A DNA stretch of 64,000 nt from a virus. Shown here piece by piece: positions 34,029 to 41,634 of this stretch (its first letter is position 1; every line of letters starts with the position of its first letter). Position numbers and translations under genes: made by a program. Under the pieces are notes generated by a model. That model was not told the origin of the DNA. It saw nothing but the letters and a program-made list of their open reading frames with translations, and searched no databases. The stretch spans positions 22,866 through 86,865 of the IMG/VR virus record IMGVR_UViG_3300020420_001038; one strand, written 5' to 3'.

Positions 34029-37000
34029 TAATCTATTGCCAGTGCTGTGACACTGTCTCCTGAGTTTAATTTAATTCTTACTAGTATATTGTTACCTGTG
34101 GCGTTTGTTCCATTTTCAGTACCTAAAGTAAATGTAAATTCTTGTCCGGAATATGTTGTTCCATCCACCACCCTGTCACCAGAGTTGAATGCACAACCAT
34201 TGGATCCATTTCCGCCTGCACCTGTGTTCGATCCTGGTACCCCCGATCCACCATAAGTGGTAGAACAATCTAGCCAACCGTTCAAACCAGAGGCATTATC
34301 GATTGCTGTACCCGGCGCCGCAATGAACATTCCTGAAACTTTACCTGACATTGTAACATTAAAGTTGGCCACATTACTTCTTCTAAATGCAAAAGTAAAG
34401 TACTGTGCCTCTCCTCCATTCCGACCTGTATTTAAATCTGGTCCTACCGGAAGATATCCACTGCTTAAATCCGTTGTGAAGTGAGATATTGTTCCAAATC
34501 GCGAAATAGCCTCGTTGGTTCCCGCCACAGTAACCGCTCCAGACCATGCTGAATCAGTGTAGTAATTGGCATTAGATGAATCAAATAGTGATGGAGTGTC
34601 ACTGTTTAGGGAACCAAACCCTGCTATCCTTACCGCATCGTCATCAAACGTTGCGCCTAAAGAATCTGATACTGTGATACCGCCTGCTTCGTTGTCTAGA
34701 CTTAACAATGATGCTCGGTACACCTGAATTTTTGTTGCAGAACTGTTATAACTTCCAGTTCCGTTTGCGTTTTTACTTCTTGCTCTAATTGTTTTTACTG
34801 CCCTCACACTGTCACTGGTGATAGGCACACTTAAATTTCCTATTGTGTATGCACTTGATACACCAATGTCAACTTTTGGTGTGCTACCACTTAACATTGT
34901 GGTAGATCCATCTACCTGTGTGTATGTGTATGCCGAATCTGTTATTACATCGCCGGATGTGGATTCTTGGTTGGTATCGTTGTGTACTTGGTGAGGTGAG
35001 TTTGTATCTTGAAATGCTTGTCCGGTGAAGTTAGCAATCGTAGTTCCTGATACTTGTAGTGTTGGAGAACCAGTGTTGTAATAAGGCACACCAGAAATAT
35101 ATCTTAATGATCCTGCACTTGATTGAGATACAGTACCAATAGTTGTGGTTGGAGTTGCAGTTACATCATCTCTTACAACATGCACTATGTTTGTGTTCCC
35201 ACCTGCTGTGCTTTCTATTCGTTGTGCATTTGATCCAATAGAATATGTTGACAATGCCTGTGTAATTTTTGCAGTTGCCACTAAAAACATTCTTTGTGGG
35301 AAAGATGCGACTTCGTCTGCATCTCTGTGGTTGGTTACAACTAAACTTGTGAATGTTGCATTATTTGAGCCACCCTCTGAAGTTGTAAATGTCCTGTTAC
35401 CTCTGTCGGCATTATTAATTTTTGCTGTCACTGTTTGGTTAACAGTTGATCCTGTACCATTTGAATTATTAGTTAAGAAGTTCGTACATGTGTTTGTGTC
35501 AATTGTACCACTTGTATAACGTCTTGCAGTTGTTGTGTTTAATGAATCACCTGCTGACTGAGATGTAAACGAACTGGAATTATCAGTGAATCCATGGCAA
35601 AGTTTTGGTGATGTACCTTGTGCAGAATCACTTAATGTCAAACTTTTTGTAGATAAGTTTGCTGGTGCACTTGGCGTAGCATTCATTGTAAAAGTTATTG
35701 TTTCGTTGTCATTTTGGTGTATTGTGTCGGGTGTACCTGTTGCTCTAAAATCTGTTGTGAAACTTCCTGTGGATGTGCCTGTGAAGTTTTTAGATAAGTT
35801 TACGCCAACCACTCCTGCTGTTGACCCATCCTCACCAATTGATAAAACATCACTGGAGTCGTTGAGGAAATCATACTCATAATTGTCGCCATTCTGTGAA
35901 CTATTAGTAAAGTTTACCAATGCTCTGTTGGCACCATCTAGGTCTGTTACGTCATATAAATCTAATCCGTTGTCTCCAGATTTTGTTGATACAATAGGCG
36001 TTGTTGCTGTAAGCACTGCTCTCACGTCTGGTTCAACCACAATGTTTGTTATCGCACTTGTGAATGTTCCTGTCGAATGTCCGTTGTTCAAAACTAATTT
36101 TACAGGATAAGTGGTTGTAGATCCCACAGTTCCTGATCCTGACTGTGTGAAGCCAAATGTTTTAGAAATTGTTTGATCGGTGTCTCCGGATGAACCTGTG
36201 CCAATATTCACAGTTGTTTGCGTTGAGTCATCTGTAAAGTCCCATTGGTATTGCTGTGTTGCACTGAAACTTGAATTTGCACCAGGATTCGTATCGGTTC
36301 CGTTGATAAAAGTTCTAGGAAATCCTGAAGTGCCTTCTTCGTTGACTCCTCTTAATGTTGAGTCTGCTATATCAATTTTTGGAGTATGTGTTGAATACAC
36401 TTCAAAATTTGAATTGGTGCTTTGCGGAATTTGTTCTGGCGCCGCACTTGGATGACTTAACAATGTTAACCTAATATTATATTTTGTATCACCTGCTCCT
36501 GTACCAGCAACAGTTGATCCATCATCTGTGGCACTGTTTGTATAGGTGTGAGATAAGTTGTTGCCTGCCCCACCTCCAGCGGCATTATTATTTGCAATCG
36601 ACTCTGTTGTGCCGTCTCCCCAATCAACTGAATATGTACAAGCACTAACACTGTTTGTGGTATTATTTTGTAAGAAAACTGTACTTCCTGAATCTGTTTT
36701 TGTTATTGCACTGCCACCATTTCGTGTTGCTGAAGTTCTGATTGCAAAAGCAACTGCCGGTGCTGGAGTGGCCACTGCAATATAATCTGTTCTTGTAAAG
36801 GTTGCAAAACTTCCTGCCGAGTCTGTTGTTGCTGTATTGTTAAATGCTTTGACTGTCACATCCATTGGTGTATTTGTTGCGTCATCATAGACGTGAGTAG
36901 GACTTGTGGTCGTTACCGTTTCACTATCTCCATCTCCCCACGTGATAGTGTATCGGTTTGCACCTCCACCCACTGTTGTGATTGTTAGTGTAACGGTGTC

Positions 37001-37723
37001 GCCCTCTGATATTGATGTTGTATTTGCTGTGAACGTAACACTTTTCACGTAAGTTGAGTTACGTATGTTCTCCATTGTTTCGTTAAGTCCGTCCACTGCT
37101 TCTGTAATTTTAGTTGAGTTTCCTATTGTAGTGAGTGCTCCATCACCATATGTTGAGTCCACAGGAGCACCTAAATCTGTATTTGCTCCTGTAATTGTTC
37201 CACTACTAGATAATGTGGAAATTGTGTTGTCTATGTAATTTTTTGTTGCGGCATCCGAATTCGATGTTGGCTCTCCAATTTGTATTTTTTGTAAAGTAAC
37301 ACTTGTCAAATCTGTTCTTGTGGATCCGTCCGAAGTTGTTGTACCAAACTTAAATTTATCCTCTGTTTCATCCCAGAAAAATACAGCAGGATCTTGCGAT
37401 GACCCTCTGTTGATCATTATGCCTGAGTCTGTATCGGCAGATGCATTTTGATTTATTGTTAAAATATTATCTTCAACTGACAAGTTTTGTGAGTCAATTG
37501 AGGTAGTGGTACCTTGGACAATAAGGTCACCTGTTACTGTTTGGTTTCCTGATATTCTAGTGTTACCCGATACATCTAGTGCAAAATTACCAGGCGTATT
37601 GGTATTGACACCTATACGTCCATTTTGTACATCTAAGTAGAGCAATTGGCCGTTGAAAGCCAAATCCGTGCTACGGATAAGATTTGATTCTAATAATTCA
37701 CCTGCTATCTTTGTTATTGCCAT
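34028..37723 (-). CDS. Very large fibre/adhesin with PKD-like domains
   Basis: 1,231 residues. N-terminal fibre cap (MAITKIAGELLESNLIRS, LYLDVQNGRIGVNTNTP) and the VTGDLIVQGTTTSIDSQNLS module. Then come several Ig-like PKD domains with the WGDGDSETV and WGDGTTESI motifs and HVY/HTYTN strands between about residues 220 and 420, and more Ser/Thr-rich beta domains. The Gly/Asn-rich C-terminus (GNNILVRIKLNSGDSV) may form the tip. A carbohydrate-binding adhesin is the likely role. GGTAAATA lies about 13 bases before the ATG; no Shine-Dalgarno. Confidence 0.83.
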   Translation of the reverse strand: MAITKIAGELLESNLIRSTDLAFNGQLLYLDVQNGRIGVNTNTPGNFALDVSGNTRISGNQTVTGDLIVQGTTTSIDSQNLSVEDNILTINQNASADTDSGIMINRGSSQDPAVFFWDETEDKFKFGTTTSDGSTRTDLTSVTLQKIQIGEPTSNSDAATKNYIDNTISTLSSSGTITGANTDLGAPVDSTYGDGALTTIGNSTKITEAVDGLNETMENIRNSTYVKSVTFTANTTSISEGDTVTLTITTVGGGANRYTITWGDGDSETVTTTSPTHVYDDATNTPMDVTVKAFNNTATTDSAGSFATFTRTDYIAVATPAPAVAFAIRTSATRNGGSAITKTDSGSTVFLQNNTTNSVSACTYSVDWGDGTTESIANNNAAGGGAGNNLSHTYTNSATDDGSTVAGTGAGDTKYNIRLTLLSHPSAAPEQIPQSTNSNFEVYSTHTPKIDIADSTLRGVNEEGTSGFPRTFINGTDTNPGANSSFSATQQYQWDFTDDSTQTTVNIGTGSSGDTDQTISKTFGFTQSGSGTVGSTTTYPVKLVLNNGHSTGTFTSAITNIVVEPDVRAVLTATTPIVSTKSGDNGLDLYDVTDLDGANRALVNFTNSSQNGDNYEYDFLNDSSDVLSIGEDGSTAGVVGVNLSKNFTGTSTGSFTTDFRATGTPDTIHQNDNETITFTMNATPSAPANLSTKSLTLSDSAQGTSPKLCHGFTDNSSSFTSQSAGDSLNTTTARRYTSGTIDTNTCTNFLTNNSNGTGSTVNQTVTAKINNADRGNRTFTTSEGGSNNATFTSLVVTNHRDADEVASFPQRMFLVATAKITQALSTYSIGSNAQRIESTAGGNTNIVHVVRDDVTATPTTTIGTVSQSSAGSLRYISGVPYYNTGSPTLQVSGTTIANFTGQAFQDTNSPHQVHNDTNQESTSGDVITDSAYTYTQVDGSTTMLSGSTPKVDIGVSSAYTIGNLSVPITSDSVRAVKTIRARSKNANGTGSYNSSATKIQVYRASLLSLDNEAGGITVSDSLGATFDDDAVRIAGFGSLNSDTPSLFDSSNANYYTDSAWSGAVTVAGTNEAISRFGTISHFTTDLSSGYLPVGPDLNTGRNGGEAQYFTFAFRRSNVANFNVTMSGKVSGMFIAAPGTAIDNASGLNGWLDCSTTYGGSGVPGSNTGAGGNGSNGCAFNSGDRVVDGTTYSGQEFTFTLGTENGTNATGNNILVRIKLNSGDSVTALAID

Positions 37724-37786
37724 AATACTACTTTGATATTTACCAATTATTCATATGACTACAAACTAGCACTAAATAATCATTAT

Positions 37787-38656
37787 ATGGCACTATTACC
37801 TATTAATAAAATTGAAAAAGTATCAAAGTCACGTATATCTGTGCAACAGGTAGATGTATTTGAAAATTCAATAAGTGGCGATGCAATCACAGGCGGAAGA
37901 ATAACAGACTTCGCAAGTTCGGGTATACACGACAAAGCGGACTCGGTGCAATTGGTTATTGAAAATGACCATATAGAGGTTGCAAAAGACCTGCACATCA
38001 AAGGCACAGTGAAAGTAGAGAACTTACAATACGTTCAAGCACAGGTTCCGAAACTGAATGTGACTGATGCAATAATGATTGATCATAACGAAGTGATATG
38101 GAAGGATAGATTAGGCAAGTCTGTCAAAAAGAGTTACATAGAAGAGTTAGGAATTTTACGGAATCTACAAGTTTCAAGGAACAATTTTTATGTCGCGGAT
38201 GGTAGAGTAGGTGTTAATACAACGGCACCATCTGCAGATTTTTCAGTTAACTCCGGAGGATATGAAATTATTACAACAATGCAAGAGTCAAATGCATTTG
38301 TTGGTACGCATTCGCACGTTGCCTTCGCAATTGGAACAGATAACACACCAAGATTGACTTGTAGAGCAAACGGAGATGTTGTTGTTGGATCCGAAAGTGG
38401 GAAGCCTGTAAATCTAAATGTATATGGACAAATGGGTATTGGTGTGAAATATCCCCAAGAAAGTTTACATGTTGATGGCAACATTAAATTTGCCGAAAGA
38501 ACATTCGCATCAGGCGAACAAGCACCAAATGATGGACGTTGGGACACAGGGTCTATTGTATGGAATGAAAAGCCTGAATTGAACAAACCAGTTGGTTGGG
38601 TATGCTTCAAAGGTGGCAAGCCTGGTGCCTGGAGACCTTTTGGATTAATTTACTAA
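37787..38656 (+). CDS. Fibre/spike virion protein on the plus strand
   Basis: 289 residues from MALLPINKIEKVSKS (ATG 37787; an upstream TTG extension lacks any ribosome site). It has beta-helix turns VGVNTTAPSADFSV and MGIGVKYPQESLHVDGNIKF. The C-terminus NKPVGWVCFKGGKPGAWRPFG is typical of tail spike or fibre ends. TAAATA lies 8 bases before the ATG. Transcribed opposite to its neighbours, so it forms its own unit. Confidence 0.8.
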   Translation: MALLPINKIEKVSKSRISVQQVDVFENSISGDAITGGRITDFASSGIHDKADSVQLVIENDHIEVAKDLHIKGTVKVENLQYVQAQVPKLNVTDAIMIDHNEVIWKDRLGKSVKKSYIEELGILRNLQVSRNNFYVADGRVGVNTTAPSADFSVNSGGYEIITTMQESNAFVGTHSHVAFAIGTDNTPRLTCRANGDVVVGSESGKPVNLNVYGQMGIGVKYPQESLHVDGNIKFAERTFASGEQAPNDGRWDTGSIVWNEKPELNKPVGWVCFKGGKPGAWRPFGLIY

Positions 38657-38669
38657 AAAAATATTAGAT

Positions 38670-39155
38670 TTATTCGCCGAGTTTGTTGAGACCATGGACT
38701 ATTGTGATTATATGTCCGCTTGTTGCACCATCATTGGCAGGTGGCGCTGAACCAAAAGTCATTGTGGCTGTTGTGCCTGATCCTGATATAGTATAGTTTG
38801 TTGTTGGAACCTGATATACTCCGCCAATAAACACTAAAATATCAGTGGGATCACTAACTCCTACTGAGAATGTTGCACCTGGACCATCGAAAGACGCCAA
38901 GTCAAGTCCGCCGCCGTTTCCAAAAGTTGTTGTTGTGCCGTCACCTTGAAACTTATCAATAGTAATTGTTTTCTCTCTTGACGATTCTGATATGTTGTAC
39001 CATTCAGAACCATTGTAGACTTGATATGTTGAAGTTGTTGTGTTAAAAACTAACTGACCATTTACACCTGCTGGCCTTTGAGCAGTCGTTACATTTGGAA
39101 TAGTGATACCAAATGCATTGTCTCCTACCAATGGGTTTTTTACAAATCTACCCAT
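38670..39155 (-). CDS. Small modular fibre/virion protein
   Basis: 161 residues: MGRFVKNPLVGDNAFGI, the TTAQRPAGVNGQLVFNTTTS module, YQVYNGSEWYNI, and the FQGDGTTTTFGNGGG...VLVFIGGVYQVPTTNYTISG-type module (split by an acidic insertion). Same building blocks as the genes at 30.4 and 33.0 kb. AGGA lies upstream of the start. Confidence 0.8.
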   Translation of the reverse strand: MGRFVKNPLVGDNAFGITIPNVTTAQRPAGVNGQLVFNTTTSTYQVYNGSEWYNISESSREKTITIDKFQGDGTTTTFGNGGGLDLASFDGPGATFSVGVSDPTDILVFIGGVYQVPTTNYTISGSGTTATMTFGSAPPANDGATSGHIITIVHGLNKLGE

Positions 39156-39160
39156 GGTTA

Positions 39161-39475
39161 TTATAATCCTATAGTTGAGATTGTTGCGTTGAACTGTGCC
39201 GCCGAATCTGGTGCCGCAATATAAATTTTTGCACCTGTTTCCAATATCATTTTTTCTGTGTCAATGATATACGTGTCTCTGGCCTTAACTGTCAGTTGTG
39301 AATAGATTAGATGATTAGCACTCACTGATGCACCATTAGGACACACATAAACGTCAATTGTGCCATCACCGTCTGTTTTGTTTGTGATGTAGATTACTGT
39401 CACTGCCGTGTCCGCAGTTGCCGTAAATGCCGCTGATCCTAACCCTGTTCCAACTTGATAATTTGTTATTGCCAT
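39161..39475 (-). CDS. Small virion-type beta protein
   Basis: 104 residues: MAITNYQVGTGLGSAAFTA, VTVIYITNKTDGDGTIDVYV, SQLTVKARDTYIIDTEKMIL, ending IAAPDSAAQFNATISTIGL. An all-beta jelly-roll-like pattern found in short tail or capsid accessory proteins of marine phages. GGGAT precedes the start. Exact role unknown. Confidence 0.78.
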   Translation of the reverse strand: MAITNYQVGTGLGSAAFTATADTAVTVIYITNKTDGDGTIDVYVCPNGASVSANHLIYSQLTVKARDTYIIDTEKMILETGAKIYIAAPDSAAQFNATISTIGL

Positions 39476-39478
39476 ATT

Positions 39479-40330
39479 TTATCCCAATGCAATGGCCAAT
39501 GCCGTTGCTTTGCTTTTACTTATCAGTTCTCCTACAGCGCCAGAGCCAATGTTAGAGTTCCTAAAATACAATCCTGTACCACCGCCTCCTGCTGTTTTGT
39601 TATAAACTTTTGTTTGTGTTGTTGCCGCTGGATCCGAGGCCATTGCGGAAAATGTCAATATATCATTGATCACAATGTGCCCTGTACCGTTTGCTTTTAA
39701 TTCTAAATTACCATTTGAGGCATCTGATGTGATTGATGTAATGCCTGTCAAATCATTATTCAAATTGAATGTTATTGAATCTGCCCCAACCACAGTGGTG
39801 TTAGATATATTTGAACCACCAAGTAGTTGTAAAGTGTCTGATGAACCACCTATTGAAACAACAGAAGAATCATCTCCTGCTATTTGAACTGTTGATGCCG
39901 CTGTGTTGTCCACATAAGTTTTTGTTGCCGCATCCGAACCATTAGTAGGTTCTGCAATTCTTATGTTTGCTAATGCTGTGTCTGTGATTGCATTACCAGA
40001 ACCATCTGATGTTGTTGCGACTGCTTTGAAAACATTATCACCCTCGTTCCAATAAAAAGCAACATTGTTGCCTGCTTGATATCCTGATTGTCCTGATCTA
40101 TTGATCATTATACCTGCATCAACGTCTGCACCTGAATTATTTCTTGCTAAAATTATTTGTGCGTCTTCTACCGATAGAGTTGCAGTGTTTAAAGTTGTGT
40201 TTGTACCATCAACTACAAAATCTCCCATTACTCTGAGAGTTTTAGAGTCTACAAATACGGTGTTTGAACCACTCGCACCTGTGCCCGTTTTAATTGTATA
40301 ATCTCCTGAAGTACGTAAATGCTTTGCCAT
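39479..40330 (-). CDS. Fibre/virion structural protein
   Basis: 283 residues: MAKHLRTSGDYTIKTGTGA, the VVDGTNTTLNTATLSVEDAQ module shared with four neighbours, ARNNSGADVDAGIMINRSGQ, an IRIAEPTNGSDAATKTYVDN junction and a C-terminal half with ISNTTVVGADSITFNL. Likely a fibre segment. ACATAAATA lies 7 bases before the ATG and there is no Shine-Dalgarno. The terminator of the upstream unit ends about 20 bases away. Confidence 0.8.
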   Translation of the reverse strand: MAKHLRTSGDYTIKTGTGASGSNTVFVDSKTLRVMGDFVVDGTNTTLNTATLSVEDAQIILARNNSGADVDAGIMINRSGQSGYQAGNNVAFYWNEGDNVFKAVATTSDGSGNAITDTALANIRIAEPTNGSDAATKTYVDNTAASTVQIAGDDSSVVSIGGSSDTLQLLGGSNISNTTVVGADSITFNLNNDLTGITSITSDASNGNLELKANGTGHIVINDILTFSAMASDPAATTQTKVYNKTAGGGGTGLYFRNSNIGSGAVGELISKSKATALAIALG

Positions 40331-40350
40331 TTGCTATTATTTATGTAAAG

Positions 40351-40377
40351 AATAGGGGAGCATTGAACTCCCCTATT
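40351..40377 (-). terminator. Hairpin terminator after the 40.4-40.8 kb virion gene
   Basis: 10-bp perfect stem AATAGGGGAG/CTCCCCTATT with a 7-nt loop. The U-tract is weak (CTTTAC), so it may act mainly as a 3' stabilising hairpin. Confidence 0.6.
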
Positions 40378-40397
40378 ATAAGCACGTGTCGAGTTGA

Positions 40398-40814
40398 TTA
40401 CTCAGATACGATATCTATGTTACCTTTACCTGACGCAATTGAACCTTGGATGTCAGTTCCTAATGAATAAGGTACTGATCCTGTGGCACCGCCTGCAGTC
40501 ACGTAGTGTACTGTGTTGTTGAAAAATTTCTCAACATAAGCAACAGTTGAATCGTCTAATGTAATTTGTACACAGAACTGGTTTGATGTGTTCGCAAGTG
40601 ATCCTGGTGCTACTGCTTTTAATTCGTAAACTGCTTCTGTAGAATCATCCAAGTGTATTTTGAATAACTTAGATCCTCTTTGTGAAACAATGTACGCAGT
40701 AGTTGAATCAACTTTTGCACCACCAGTTGGTCTGTAAGCCGTCACCGCAATTTTACCTGCTGTTGAGGCACCAAAGTCTGATACAAATCTATCTTTTCTT
40801 ATTGGTCTTCCCAT
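40398..40814 (-). CDS. Virion protein, possible head or tail decoration subunit
   Basis: 138 residues: MGRPIRKDRFVSDFGASTA, GKIAVTAYRPTGGAKVD, then a beta-rich body (YIVSQRGSKLFKIHLDD, AVYELKAVAPGSL, FCVQITLDDSTVAYVEKFFN) and a GTDIQGSIASGKGNIDI end. Similar small proteins near gp23 in marine T4-like phages are virion components, but the exact location is not known to me. It has a strong CAGGAGA site, a late promoter and a highly structured leader, all signs of high late expression. Confidence 0.75.
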   Translation of the reverse strand: MGRPIRKDRFVSDFGASTAGKIAVTAYRPTGGAKVDSTTAYIVSQRGSKLFKIHLDDSTEAVYELKAVAPGSLANTSNQFCVQITLDDSTVAYVEKFFNNTVHYVTAGGATGSVPYSLGTDIQGSIASGKGNIDIVSE

Positions 40815-40830
40815 TTTTTTTCTCCTGTTT

Positions 40831-40902
40831 CAGAGCCTAATGTGAGTTCTACTCACTACGCGGTTTATTCCGCATAAGTCCGCACTTGGTTGTGCGGCTC
40901 TG
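40831..40902 (-). ncRNA. Cloverleaf-like 5' leader RNA of the virion gene
   Basis: 72 nt that fold as a four-way junction. Closing stem CAGAG/CTCTG (40898-40902 with 40831-40835; could extend to 7 bp). Hairpin CCGCAC/GTGCGG (40892-40897 with 40880-40885), hairpin GCGG/CCGC (40870-40873 with 40860-40863) and hairpin GTGAG/CTCAC (40852-40856 with 40842-40846). It occupies nearly the whole leader between the late promoter and AAACAGGAG. There is no T-loop or anticodon arm of tRNA type on either strand. Confidence 0.55.
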
Positions 40903-40914
40903 TTTGACTGTACG

Positions 40915-40922
40915 TATTTATG
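40915..40922 (-). promoter_or_regulatory. Late promoter of the 40.4-40.8 kb virion gene
   Basis: CATAAATA followed by CGTAC; predicted transcription start near 40909, seven bases before the cloverleaf stem. Confidence 0.6.
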
Positions 40923-40997
40923 ATTTTGTGAGATGTTTAATGTGTTGCTACAAAGGCCGATTCAAAAAAACTACAATGTCGGCCTTGTATGAAATTA

Positions 40998-41108
40998 TTA
41001 ACCTTGAACTTCAGGTGCAGGTTGTCCAGACCATACTGCCCATCCAATCGCAATGACTACAATGGCAATACCTATCCAAACTTTTTTGCTTTTAAAAAAA
41101 TTTTTCAT
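40998..41108 (-). CDS. 36-residue single-pass membrane peptide
   Basis: A basic N-terminus MKNFFKSKKVW is followed by one transmembrane helix, IGIAIVVIAIGWAVW, and a short polar tail SGQPAPEVQG. The TAGGAGACAAATT leader gives a good Shine-Dalgarno, and AAATAAATA lies just upstream after a terminator, so the tiny gene has its own late expression signals. Possible holin, spanin-like or membrane-signalling peptide; the sequence alone does not decide. Confidence 0.75.
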   Translation of the reverse strand: MKNFFKSKKVWIGIAIVVIAIGWAVWSGQPAPEVQG

Positions 41109-41141
41109 AATTTGTCTCCTATACTATATTTATTTTAATAA

Positions 41142-41173
41142 GAGTGGTGTAAGATCGATGGCTCACACCACTC
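41142..41173 (-). terminator. Hairpin terminator between the two membrane-protein genes
   Basis: 9-bp stem GAGTGGTGT/ACACCACTC with a 14-nt loop, followed on the minus strand by TTATT. It ends the transcript of the 41.2-41.4 kb gene just before the promoter motif AATAAATA (about 41126-41133). Confidence 0.65.
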
Positions 41174-41201
41174 CGAGGTTTATGTATTACTAGATTTTAG
41201 A

Positions 41202-41435
41202 TTATTTTCTATTATAGATATGATATAAAATCCAAACTGCTACCAACCCAATCAGACCTTGATCTGAAAAGCCTTGCAGTACGCCCTGGACGTTTCCTAT
41301 TACAGAAACGTTTGGCCAGAACGGAATACCTTGACCGTTGAAAAGGATTTCTAAAACAATTCCTAACGCAATTAAACTTACTCCTACGTCAGCAATTCCT
41401 TTTGCCCATCCTTTTATCTTGTTAAGATAATCCAT
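41202..41435 (-). CDS. Small two-helix membrane protein
   Basis: 77 residues with two predicted transmembrane helices, IADVGVSLIALGIVLEILF and LIGLVAVWILYHIY, joined by a polar loop (PFWPNVSVIGNVQG) and flanked by basic ends. Size and topology suit a class II holin, but similar proteins next to gp23 in marine T4-like phages have no proven role. Very strong AAGGGAGG site. Its leader starts with an AGTTTC-GAAA-GAAACT hairpin (GNRA tetraloop) directly after a CTAAATA late-type motif near 41475. Confidence 0.78.
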   Translation of the reverse strand: MDYLNKIKGWAKGIADVGVSLIALGIVLEILFNGQGIPFWPNVSVIGNVQGVLQGFSDQGLIGLVAVWILYHIYNRK

Positions 41436-41585
41436 GTTGGACCTCCCTTGATTAAAAGTTTCTTTCGAAACTCGAATTTATTTAGGTCCATGATTTCCAG
41501 ATTATAATGTCACATTTGGTCTGTGGCACCTATGACTGTGAAAATAATTCTTTAAGTGTGTGTATAAAGAAAGTTCAGCCACAAA

Positions 41586-41613
41586 AAAAAGGGCGACCGA
41601 AGCCGCCCTTTTT
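41586..41613 (-). terminator. Rho-independent terminator of gp23
   Basis: Minus strand AAAAAGGGCG, inner GC-UUCG-GT, CGCCCTTTTT plus more T residues. Stem of at least 10 bp with a UUCG tetraloop, about 20 bases after the gp23 stop. Confidence 0.88.
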
Positions 41614-41634
41614 GAAATAAAAATAAGCCTTGGC

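Noticed and set aside
40831-40902. tRNA gene suggested by the 72-nt cloverleaf
   Set aside because: Neither strand has a T-loop (TTCRANY), the D-loop GG or a proper 5-bp/7-nt anticodon arm. It was kept only as a structured leader.
41600-41634. Possible small gene between gp23 and the 41.2-kb membrane protein
   Set aside because: Only the gp23 terminator and the leader of the membrane-protein gene are present; no start codon with a ribosome site and adequate length was found.
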